Of a DNA stretch of 14,260 nt, positions 8,333-14,260 are shown in pieces. Source of the stretch: Verrucomicrobiia bacterium. Its GTDB lineage: Bacteria; Verrucomicrobiota; Verrucomicrobiia; Verrucomicrobiales; Akkermansiaceae. Positions within the stretch are counted from its first letter, which is position 1. Every line of letters begins with the position of its first letter. The position numbers were made by a program, and so were the translations under genes. The notes under the pieces were generated by a model. That model did no database searches, was not told where the DNA came from, and was given only the letters and a program-made list of their open reading frames with translations. The DNA is taken from the NCBI GenBank assembly GCA_947460915.1, contig CANHKJ010000056.1, forward strand, positions 1-14,260, in the 5' to 3' direction.

Positions 8333-9348
8333 CCGAGCACCTCCTCTGATGATTGATGACGATCACCATGACTCCTCCCAGATCGGCCTGCGTAGAGAAA
8401 ATAAACCGCATGCAAAACCCAAAAGAAAATCCCCACCCCATATTTCAAATTGTGGGGTAAATCCTGCGCCGACCAAAATCCCTCCACCACCGCCGCAAGA
8501 GCCGTCATCACAGCTCCTCCGTAAAGCAACGGCAAGGCCTTTGCCGTGGATTCCCGCAGTGCTCGCGCCCGCGGTAATCGACCAGGCTTCAAGATGCCTA
8601 AGCCCATCCGCAAACCTGCCATTCCCACCACACACATCCCCAACAACTCAAACGACGAGTGCCCACTCACAAAGGTCCAAAACGATGTCGGATTGCACGC
8701 ATACTGCACATAGCCCGCAGCAGCCCCAATCATCACACCATTCGCCACAAGAAAAAATATCGTCCCCAGTCCCGCCAACACTCCACCCGCAAACAACTGA
8801 AAGTCAATTCCTACATTGTTCTGAATGTAATGGGCAAACATCATGAAATTTGAACCAAATTCCGAACGCAAATGCAGCACCTGGGATTGTGAATCACCAT
8901 CATACATTTGCTCCATCGAGCTCATTCCATCCTGACCAATCACACTCTGCACCCATGCAACATCAGCCCACACCGAGACGAACATCGCAAAAAATGGCAG
9001 CCAAAAAAATGCGTTGCTCAGCCAGAACAAACGCCACTCCTTGCGAATGGTTTGCGGAAATGTCTGCACCGCAAAGCGAACTATACTCTCCAGCCCCGAG
9101 CGCCGACCTCGATACAACAACTTGTAGCCACGGATCACCGCATCGTTTAATCGATTGACCACCCTCGTTTCGTACATGCGATGATTCGCCAAAGCCAAAT
9201 CTGCGCAAAGCTGACGAAACATCTTAGGGAAATTTTTCACCTGTGCGCTATCGTGCTTTTTCTCCAACGCCGTCATCACCACGTCAGTCTCACACCAACG
9301 CGGTGCATTCTTTTTTTCAAAATTGTTACCAAAATTTCCCGACGACAT
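8329..9348 (-). CDS. SpoIIM-family (stage II sporulation protein M-like) membrane protein
   Basis: This 339-aa protein matches the SpoIIM/DUF95 family. The soluble N-terminus (residues 14-82) has the pattern RW....V..ALEKK, then ALANHR..ETRVVNRLND..IRGYKLLY. The membrane part carries NNVGIDFQLFAGGVLAGLGT (178-197), FLVANGVMIGAAAGY, SGHSSFELLGMCVVGMAGLR, KPGRLPRARAL and VVEGFWSA. These are hallmark positions of the family. In non-sporulating bacteria the gene accompanies MoxR clusters and its role is unknown. A longer frame begins with TTG at 9396 (355 aa). I chose ATG 9346-9348, because the extra residues add a poorly conserved Trp-rich start and an AGG lies six bases upstream of 9348. It opens the five-gene operon. 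The RDD-domain gene that often precedes it in related clusters is absent, since coaD diverges here. Confidence 0.88.
   Translation of the reverse strand: MSSGNFGNNFEKKNAPRWCETDVVMTALEKKHDSAQVKNFPKMFRQLCADLALANHRMYETRVVNRLNDAVIRGYKLLYRGRRSGLESIVRFAVQTFPQTIRKEWRLFWLSNAFFWLPFFAMFVSVWADVAWVQSVIGQDGMSSMEQMYDGDSQSQVLHLRSEFGSNFMMFAHYIQNNVGIDFQLFAGGVLAGLGTIFFLVANGVMIGAAAGYVQYACNPTSFWTFVSGHSSFELLGMCVVGMAGLRMGLGILKPGRLPRARALRESTAKALPLLYGGAVMTALAAVVEGFWSAQDLPHNLKYGVGIFFWVLHAVYFLYAGRSGRSHGDRHQSSEEVLG
8339..8345 (-). promoter_or_regulatory. Strong ribosome binding site AGGAGGT of the DUF4129-like gene
   Basis: Read on the minus strand, AGGAGGT lies about six to seven bases before the ATG at 8330-8332, inside the end of the SpoIIM-like gene. 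It is one of only two strong Shine-Dalgarno sequences seen in the window. Confidence 0.8.
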
Positions 9349-9459
9349 ATTCGACCTACCAAGCAACAATGCTGCTTCACCAATCCACCACATCAACCCG
9401 CCCGCGTCGATGCAAAATTCTCCCTTTTGCTAGGACATCTCACTCCCACCGCTTCTTGA

Positions 9460-9487
9460 TTGACCTCTTGCCGATCCATCGTATCAT
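9460..9487 (+). promoter_or_regulatory. Sigma-70-like promoter for coaD, possibly giving a leaderless mRNA
   Basis: TTGACC at 9460-9465 and TATCAT at 9482-9487 are separated by 16 bases, a good match to the sigma-70 consensus. The ATG of coaD lies at 9494, about where transcription would start. No Shine-Dalgarno precedes the ATG. The call depends on pattern match only. Confidence 0.55.
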
Positions 9488-9493
9488 CTCATC

Positions 9494-9985
9494 ATGCGCA
9501 CCGCAGTTTACGCAGGATCTTTCGATCCACCCACCAATGGCCACCTCTGGATGATCCAGCGTGGCCTCGAACTCTTCGACCGCCTCATCGTCGCCATCGG
9601 CAACAACCCTCAGAAATCCTACAGCTTCTCCGTCGAGCAACGCATCGAGTTCCTCCGCTCCTCCACAGCCTCCTGTGAACGACTCACCATCGCCCATTTT
9701 GATAACCGCTATTTGGTCGACTATGCCAAACGCATGCACGCCAACTTCATCCTCCGCGGCATTCGGTCCCCGCACGACTACGAATACGAACGCGTGATGC
9801 GCCACATCAACTCCGATATGGCGCCCGAGATCGACACGGTTTTTCTCATGCCACCGCGCGATATCGCAGAGCTCTCGTCTTCGATGATCAAAGGTCTCAT
9901 CGGCCCCACTGGCTGGGAAGACATCGTCCGCCGCTACGTCCCCCACCCCGTTTTTGAGGCGCTCACCGCTGAACCACAATCCTAA
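9494..9985 (+). CDS. coaD: Phosphopantetheine adenylyltransferase
   Basis: CoaD transfers AMP from ATP to 4'-phosphopantetheine, giving dephospho-CoA, the penultimate step of coenzyme A synthesis in the cytoplasm. It is 163 aa, the usual length. Motifs are AVYAGSFDPPTNGH (4-17, with the TNGH nucleotide-binding signature), FILRGIRSPHDYEYE (85-99), MPPRDIAELSSSMIKGL (119-135, including the SSS..K motif) and the terminal VP..V. The start at 9494 is fixed by the conserved N-terminus, which begins two residues before the first strand. It stands alone, divergent from the SpoIIM-led operon (145 bases between starts). The cytochrome gene follows with its own promoter. No clear terminator hairpin is seen between its stop and that promoter. 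Confidence 0.97.
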   Translation: MRTAVYAGSFDPPTNGHLWMIQRGLELFDRLIVAIGNNPQKSYSFSVEQRIEFLRSSTASCERLTIAHFDNRYLVDYAKRMHANFILRGIRSPHDYEYERVMRHINSDMAPEIDTVFLMPPRDIAELSSSMIKGLIGPTGWEDIVRRYVPHPVFEALTAEPQS

Positions 9986-10021
9986 GCCTCAGAAATATTT
10001 CCCCTGCGACATTTTGCCAAG

Positions 10022-10050
10022 TTGACAAAAATAACAACTATGACTACTTT
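10022..10050 (+). promoter_or_regulatory. Promoter of the cytochrome c gene (TTGACA / TACTTT)
   Basis: A perfect -35 box TTGACA (10022-10027) is followed after 17 bases by TACTTT (10045-10050), a weak but repeated -10 form. The cytochrome ATG lies 32 bases beyond. The tig promoter has the same two boxes, which raises confidence. Confidence 0.6.
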
Positions 10051-10081
10051 GCGCCCGACACTAAATAGTCACTCCACCATC

Positions 10082-10552
10082 ATGAAATACGCGATACTAC
10101 TTACCTCTCTCCTTCTGACTCCTGCCATTTCCTTTGCTGACGATGCAGCCAAGGCCAAGCTTATGGAAGCTGGCAAAGCTGCTTATATGACCTGTGCTGC
10201 TTGCCACGGCATGGATGGTGCTGGCGTTGCCGCTGGTCCTAAAAAAATGGCACCCGCTCTGGGTGCATCCAAAATTGCCACCGGCGATCCAGCCGTACTT
10301 GCTCTGGTAATCCACAATGGCATCGCGAAAGAAACCCAAGACTACCTCGGAATGATGGCTCCCCTCGGTGCAGCTCTCGATGATGAAAAACTCGCAAGCG
10401 TCATGACCTATGTGCGCAACTCCTTCGGTAACACCGCCTCCGTTGTTACAGCCGAAGACGTGAAAAAATATCGCGCCGCCAACGCCACCATCACAGGCCC
10501 CGTGACACGCGCAAAAATCGACGAATTGGAAAAAGCAGCCGAGAAGAAGTAA
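10082..10552 (+). CDS. Small exported class I cytochrome c
   Basis: This is a 156-aa c-type cytochrome for periplasmic electron transfer. A Sec signal peptide (residues 1-19, ending AISFA before DD) precedes one haem-binding motif CAACH (38-42). The likely distal ligand is Met91 or Met92 in YLGMMAPLG, followed by the C-terminal helix LASVMTYVRNSFGN. A 35-residue extension rich in Lys and Ala ends the protein. This is the architecture of c551/c552-like carriers and of caa3/cbb3-associated domains. The partner oxidase is not in the window. A longer frame begins further upstream, but ATG 10082 gives the signal peptide and sits a normal distance from the promoter. No Shine-Dalgarno is visible. 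It is monocistronic, between its own promoter and a strong terminator. Confidence 0.93.
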   Translation: MKYAILLTSLLLTPAISFADDAAKAKLMEAGKAAYMTCAACHGMDGAGVAAGPKKMAPALGASKIATGDPAVLALVIHNGIAKETQDYLGMMAPLGAALDDEKLASVMTYVRNSFGNTASVVTAEDVKKYRAANATITGPVTRAKIDELEKAAEKK

Positions 10553-10577
10553 TCTTCCGCCTCTTCTACAACCTAAG

Positions 10578-10610
10578 AAACCGCGCAAAACACCATTGCG
10601 CGGTTTTTTT
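10578..10610 (+). terminator. Rho-independent terminator after the cytochrome gene
   Basis: A perfect 11-base stem (AAACCGCGCAA pairing with TTGCGCGGTTT), a seven-base loop and a run of seven T (10604-10610) lie 26 bases after the cytochrome stop. It separates this gene from tig. Its A-run would also allow some function on the opposite strand. Confidence 0.93.
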
Positions 10611-10661
10611 GTCACACCACGCCTTCTCCACCAGCTCTTCAGTCAGTCTTTCCCTTTTCAT

Positions 10662-10691
10662 TTGACAAATCTACTTTTTCTCTCCTACTTT
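10662..10691 (+). promoter_or_regulatory. Promoter of tig-clpP (TTGACA / TACTTT)
   Basis: TTGACA (10662-10667) and TACTTT (10686-10691) are separated by 18 bases. The tig ATG begins 35 bases beyond the -10 box. The promoter lies just after the terminator of the previous gene, as expected for a new transcription unit. Confidence 0.6.
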
Positions 10692-10725
10692 CCCCGCCCC
10701 AGCGCACTACGCACACCATTTCCTC

Positions 10726-12063
10726 ATGAATATCACCATCGAACGCCAAGAAAAATGCCTCGCGACTCTCCGTGTTGAGGTTCCCTCCACTACCGTCAAT
10801 GCCGAAAAAAGCAAGATTCTTGCCTCCTACGCTAAGCAAGCCAAAATCCCTGGTTTCCGCCCCGGTAAAGCTCCTCTAGCCGTCATCGAAAAGCGCTTCC
10901 AGAACGATATCAAGGAGGAGATCGAATCCCGCCTGATCAATCAGTCCCTGCAAGAATCGCTGAAAAAAGAGAACCTTAAGGTGCTCGATTTCGGCAATCC
11001 TAACAATCTTAGCTTCACCCAAGACGGCGGCTTCCGCTACGATACCGTCTTGACCTTGGCTCCAGAGATCACCTTGCCCGAATACAAAGGCATCGCCGTT
11101 ACCGTGCCTTCCAATGAAGTTTCCGAGGACGACCTCAACACACAAATCGATGGCTTGCGTCAACGTTTTGCTGACTTCACCGACATCGAAGGCCGCAGCG
11201 CTGCGCTCGAAGACTTCTGTGTCATCGATTTCACCTCTTCCCTCGATGGCGAGCCCCTCGAACAAGCTCTCGGTCGTCCCGCTGGCTACCTTGGCGGTCG
11301 TGAAGGCTTCTGGGTGCGCATGCAGGATGATTCCTTCCTCCCCGGCTTCGCCGATCAACTCGTCGGCCTAAACGTCGGCGACACCAAAGATGTTTCCATC
11401 ACCATCCCCGAAGACTTCCCGCTCGAAGCCATTCGCCAAAAAGACATCGTCTTCCACGTCACCATTAAGGAACTCAAGTCGCAAGTGCTGCCTGAGCTCA
11501 ACGACGAATTCGCCGTCAAGCTCATGGGGCCCGAGAAAACCATCGATGACCTCAAAGCCGCCATCACCGATGGCATGAAGACCAACAAGCAGAAGGAAAT
11601 TGACGACATGAAGATCAATCAAATGATCGCTCACTTCGATCAAGCCGTGGAATTTGAAATCCCCGAAACACTGCTTCAGGCCGAGACGCAAAATCAAGCC
11701 GATGCCCTCGTGCAAAGCGCTGCTCAATCCGGCATGAACGATGAGGAAATCACCAGCCAACGCGAAGCCCTGCTTGATACCGCAGCTGCTCAGGCCAAGA
11801 CCAACATCAAGACCAACTTCATCCTCCAAGAAATCGCCGAGAAAGAAAACATCGTCGTCAACGACAATGAACTCGTGCAGCACCTCCTTGGCATCGCCCA
11901 AAAGCGCAAAGAAGATCCATCCAAATTCATCAAGTCCCTGCAACGTAACGGCCAGATCCCAGGAGTTCGCAATTCGTTGCTGATCAACAAAGCACTTGAT
12001 TTCTTGCTGGAACACGCTTCTGTAACGGAGTCAGCCGAAGAAACTGCTACACCATCCGCATGA
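10726..12063 (+). CDS. tig: Trigger factor, ribosome-associated chaperone and prolyl isomerase
   Basis: Trigger factor binds the ribosomal exit tunnel and shields nascent chains. The 445-aa length is normal. The N-terminal ribosome-binding domain carries the signature GFRPGKAP (43-50). The FKBP-like prolyl isomerase domain spans about 158-250 (FCVIDFTSSLDGEP, DSFLPGFADQLVGLNVGDTK, FHVTIKEL). The C-terminal chaperone arms are helical (LPELNDEFAVKL to the end). The FKBP loop contains an insertion-like segment (QALGRPAGYLGGREGFWVRMQ) that differs from the E. coli form. The start is set by MNITIERQEK, matching the family. No Shine-Dalgarno is seen. Its stop overlaps the clpP start (ATGA), so the two are co-translated. 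In E. coli the order is tig-clpP-clpX. Confidence 0.97.
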   Translation: MNITIERQEKCLATLRVEVPSTTVNAEKSKILASYAKQAKIPGFRPGKAPLAVIEKRFQNDIKEEIESRLINQSLQESLKKENLKVLDFGNPNNLSFTQDGGFRYDTVLTLAPEITLPEYKGIAVTVPSNEVSEDDLNTQIDGLRQRFADFTDIEGRSAALEDFCVIDFTSSLDGEPLEQALGRPAGYLGGREGFWVRMQDDSFLPGFADQLVGLNVGDTKDVSITIPEDFPLEAIRQKDIVFHVTIKELKSQVLPELNDEFAVKLMGPEKTIDDLKAAITDGMKTNKQKEIDDMKINQMIAHFDQAVEFEIPETLLQAETQNQADALVQSAAQSGMNDEEITSQREALLDTAAAQAKTNIKTNFILQEIAEKENIVVNDNELVQHLLGIAQKRKEDPSKFIKSLQRNGQIPGVRNSLLINKALDFLLEHASVTESAEETATPSA

Positions 12064-12698
12064 ACTCATTTCCCCAATCCATCGCCCCGAAAAATAGTTA
12101 CTATGTGCCCGTAGTCGTCGAGTCCGACGGCCGCGGCGAGCGCTCGTTCGATATCTATTCCCGTCTGCTCAAGGACCGGATCATTTTCATCGGCACCGGC
12201 ATCGATGACTACGTCGCTAATTCGGTCATCGCCCAGCTTCTGTTCCTGCAGATGCAGGATCCGAAAAAAGACATTCACATCTACATCAACTCTCCCGGTG
12301 GCTCCGTCACCGCAGGTTTAGCGATCTATGACACCATGCAGTTCATGACCTGTGATGTTAATACCTATTGCATCGGCATTTGCGCCTCGATGGGTTCCGT
12401 TCTGCTCACCGCAGGCACCAAAGGCAAACGCTTTTGCTTACCGAACTCCCATGTGATGATCCACCAAGTCTCCGGTGGCGCCAGCGGCACCGCCTCAGAC
12501 GTCGAACGCACCATCGGCTTCATGTTCAACCTGAAAAAACGCCTCAACGGCATCCTCGCCCATCACACAGGCAAGACCGTCGAGCAAATCGAACACGACT
12601 CCGATCGCGACAACTACATGTCTGCCGAGGACTCCGTCACCTACGGCCTCGTGGACAAAGTTCTCACTCGCCGAGAAATGCCCGACGCCAAAGCCTAA
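12060..12698 (+). CDS. clpP: ATP-dependent Clp protease proteolytic subunit
   Basis: ClpP forms the 14-subunit serine-protease barrel that degrades proteins unfolded by ClpX or ClpA. The 212-aa length is normal. The catalytic triad is visible: Ser110 in GICASMGSVLL, His135 in NSHVMIHQ, and Asp184 in SDRDNYMS. The INSPGGSVTAGLAIYDTM block (76-93) is intact. The short N-terminal stretch before YYVPVVVE is the region usually removed by self-processing. The first ATG (12060) overlaps the tig stop, and no Shine-Dalgarno is present, so translational coupling is likely. A strong terminator follows 28 bases after the stop. clpX, the usual next gene, is not here, so the unfoldase must be encoded elsewhere. 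Confidence 0.97.
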   Translation: MNSFPQSIAPKNSYYVPVVVESDGRGERSFDIYSRLLKDRIIFIGTGIDDYVANSVIAQLLFLQMQDPKKDIHIYINSPGGSVTAGLAIYDTMQFMTCDVNTYCIGICASMGSVLLTAGTKGKRFCLPNSHVMIHQVSGGASGTASDVERTIGFMFNLKKRLNGILAHHTGKTVEQIEHDSDRDNYMSAEDSVTYGLVDKVLTRREMPDAKA

Positions 12699-12726
12699 TC
12701 CGCTCTGGCATCAGCTATATTCTCTC

Positions 12727-12756
12727 AAATACCGCAGCCCGCTGCGGTATTTTTTT
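12727..12756 (+). terminator. Rho-independent terminator after clpP
   Basis: An 11-base perfect stem (AAATACCGCAG pairing with CTGCGGTATTT), a four-base loop CCCG and a run of T ending at 12756 close the tig-clpP unit. The rest of the convergent gap to 12868 holds only a weaker hairpin (AAGCGCA at 12787-12793 with TGCGCTT at 12801-12807) and no gene. Confidence 0.93.
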
Positions 12757-12868
12757 GTGTACATCTTCCAGAAAATTTCAGAACCCAAGCGCAGTAACGA
12801 TGCGCTTCAGGATCAGATGGATGGTTAGATCAACCGAGAAAAATACATTCATAATTGAATACGAATCC

Positions 12869-14260
12869 TCAATCCGCCACTGGACCTAACGAAAAAATTA
12901 ATAGGGTAGGTTTGTCTTCTTCGCGGGCTCTGGATAAGTCGACTAGGAAAATAGCCTGCCAGTCGTTGAGGTCGTCGGCATCGACGAGGACTTGGCTGAC
13001 TTTCCAGAATTGACCATCCGCGGAGGGTTCTACGTAGGTATGGCGACCGTTGCGAGCCTCATTATCAAGGCGGATGCCTTGGTGTTCGTCAAAGTAGGGA
13101 TCGAAGGCACTGGCGAGAGACTCGGGCGTCCAGCCATCGTGCTGCACTGTGGCGAGGGCGGCGTGGTATTGCTCAAAGCTGAGTTGTTGCAGGAAGCGGA
13201 AAATTTGCGTGCGGATCAGGGCAGTGAACTCGCGCTTATTGCGAGTGATGTCGGGCACCTCGACGATCGTTTCTTCGCGAGGTTGCCACTCGGGATTTTT
13301 CAGGCGCTCCCATTCTTCTAACAAACTGGAATCAGTGCCACGCAGGACTCCGGCGAGCCAGTCTTCGATCTCTAACAAATTTTCGTTTTTGCTCTGCTCG
13401 GGCACCGTTTGCGCGAGAACTTTATAGACACTGGAAAGATGGCGCAACAGCACGCCCTCGGCGCGATGCAACTCGTAGTCGTTGATGTATTCAGCAAACG
13501 AGCGAAAGTTTTCAAACATCTCGCGCACGATGCTTTTGGGCCGAATGTTTTCCTGGCCGACCCAAGGATGTAAGGCGGCGAATTGATTGAAGGTGTTGTA
13601 AATGAAATCGCGGCAGGGTTTGGGATACTCTAACTCTTCGAGTCGCGAAATTCGTTCGTTATACTCGATGCCTTCGTTTTTCATGGCGGTCATGGCTTCG
13701 TTCTTCACGCGATCGAGCTGACGGCGAAGAATGATGTCGGGGTTTTCGAGAATCGATTCGCAGAGAGTCAAAACATCGAGCGCGAAGTTCGGCGAAGCCG
13801 GATCGATCAAGGCGATGGTATCGATGAGGTAGAGCGAGAGCGTGTAGTTGAGTGAAAAGTCTTCTTGGAGCTCAATGTTGACGCGGAGCTTGGCGCCGCT
13901 GGTATCGCGCTGGGAAGTAGGGATGATCGAAAGAATTTGTCGCTCGACCAAGGAACGAAACAGCTGCCAAGCACGCTTGCGGTGTTTGTTTTTCTGCGAG
14001 GGTCCCTCGTGGCTTTCATCGATCAGTCGCCGCAGGTCCCGACACGAGTCGCCGGGTCGCTGGAAGACTTGCAGTAGCATACCGTGCGATACATCGAAGC
14101 GTGAACTGAGGGCCTCGGGGGCCATGGTTTGGAGCTTGAGAAATGTTTCCTCGCTCCAACCCACAAAGCCCTCGGGTGGCTTTTTCTTGACGAGTTTTTT
14201 CGCCTTGCGCGGATCACTGCCGACCTTGGCATCGATCTTCGCATTCTCAATCACATGCTC
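12869..14260 (-). CDS. C-terminal region of a DEAD/DEAH-box helicase with DUF3516 domain (partial)
   Basis: The frame is open through the right edge. The first codons visible read EHVIENAKIDAK, so the start at 14254 is internal and the helicase core lies outside the window. The visible 464 residues match my memory of the DUF3516 region of large SKI2-like helicases. Numbered from the Met at 14254, these are KLVKKKPPEGFVGW (20-33), SRFDVSHGMLLQVFQRPGD (51-69), EEYP-type motif ELEYPKPCRDF (207-217), HPWVGQENIRPKSIVREM (229-246) and RAEGVLLRHLSSVYKVLAQTVP (264-285). No ATPase motif is in this part. The family is assumed to act on RNA, but the role of DUF3516 is unknown. The gene converges on clpP with a 170-base gap and no strong terminator of its own. 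The call rests on recalled family patterns, not a search. Confidence 0.8.
   Translation of the reverse strand, partial: EHVIENAKIDAKVGSDPRKAKKLVKKKPPEGFVGWSEETFLKLQTMAPEALSSRFDVSHGMLLQVFQRPGDSCRDLRRLIDESHEGPSQKNKHRKRAWQLFRSLVERQILSIIPTSQRDTSGAKLRVNIELQEDFSLNYTLSLYLIDTIALIDPASPNFALDVLTLCESILENPDIILRRQLDRVKNEAMTAMKNEGIEYNERISRLEELEYPKPCRDFIYNTFNQFAALHPWVGQENIRPKSIVREMFENFRSFAEYINDYELHRAEGVLLRHLSSVYKVLAQTVPEQSKNENLLEIEDWLAGVLRGTDSSLLEEWERLKNPEWQPREETIVEVPDITRNKREFTALIRTQIFRFLQQLSFEQYHAALATVQHDGWTPESLASAFDPYFDEHQGIRLDNEARNGRHTYVEPSADGQFWKVSQVLVDADDLNDWQAIFLVDLSRAREEDKPTLLIFSLGPVAD

Noticed and set aside
9440..9979. A 179-codon minus-strand open frame over coaD
   Set aside because: It is antisense to a complete coaD with all signature motifs, and Asp/Gly/Val-rich as expected for a shadow.
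10097..10615. A 172-codon minus-strand frame over the cytochrome gene
   Set aside because: It is Cys/Gly/His-rich, as the complement of this Ala-rich gene would be, and begins within the terminator hairpin.
11368..12015. A 215-codon minus-strand open frame within tig
   Set aside because: It is antisense to trigger factor, whose domains are all recognisable. The antisense product is a Gly/Leu/Asp-rich shadow with no motif.
12787..12807. Hairpin AAGCGCA / TGCGCTT as a terminator for the helicase gene
   Set aside because: The stem is only seven bases, and no T-run follows on the minus strand, so it is at best a weak signal.
12368..12889. A 173-codon plus-strand frame overlapping clpP and running past the terminator
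   Set aside because: It is Arg/His-rich, out of frame with the intact ClpP triad, and crosses a strong terminator.

Overview
This looks like chromosomal housekeeping DNA from a moderate-GC (about 50% by eye) Gram-negative bacterium. My best guess is the Verrucomicrobiota / PVC group. The guess rests on inference: a membrane cluster of SpoIIM-like, DUF4129-like, DUF4350, MoxR and DUF58 genes; a short TruB; mostly Shine-Dalgarno-free starts; and a DUF3516-type helicase tail. No RNA gene, CRISPR array, insertion sequence or phage gene is visible. No gene-free stretch exceeds 300 bases.

Layout: (1) 1-112 may hold the end of an unrecognised plus-strand gene. (2) 239-1956, minus strand, is nrnA (DHH phosphoesterase) followed by truB, overlapping by ATGA. 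(3) 2078-3415, plus strand, is xseA, divergent from nrnA and with a non-ATG start. (4) 3437-9348, minus strand, is a five-gene operon: SpoIIM-family protein, DUF4129-like membrane protein, DUF4350 lipoprotein, MoxR AAA+ ATPase and DUF58 protein. Every junction overlaps by 1-4 bases. (5) 9494-9985, plus strand, is coaD, with a promoter so close to the ATG that a leaderless mRNA is predicted. (6) 10082-10552 is a small exported cytochrome c, ended by a strong terminator. (7) 10726-12698 is a tig-clpP operon (ATGA overlap), ended by a second strong terminator. (8) 12869-14260, minus strand, is the C-terminal part of a DUF3516-type DEAD/DEAH helicase that runs off the right edge.

How the genes fit together: nrnA-truB belongs to the ribosome/tRNA-maturation neighbourhood common in bacteria. 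tig-clpP pairs nascent-chain folding with proteolysis, but clpX does not follow. The five-gene cluster is the least understood part. Its predicted proteins place an AAA+ chaperone (MoxR) and a VWA-like adaptor (DUF58) next to three membrane or lipoprotein partners, which suggests one envelope-associated machine of unknown substrate.

The most noteworthy non-gene signals are an over-represented, fully strand-polar octamer (CTAACAAA, eight copies, always TTG TTA G in minus-strand genes), a shared TTGACA/TACTTT promoter form before two genes, and a strand-independent base skew that appears to change near both ends of the 3.4-12.7 kb block.
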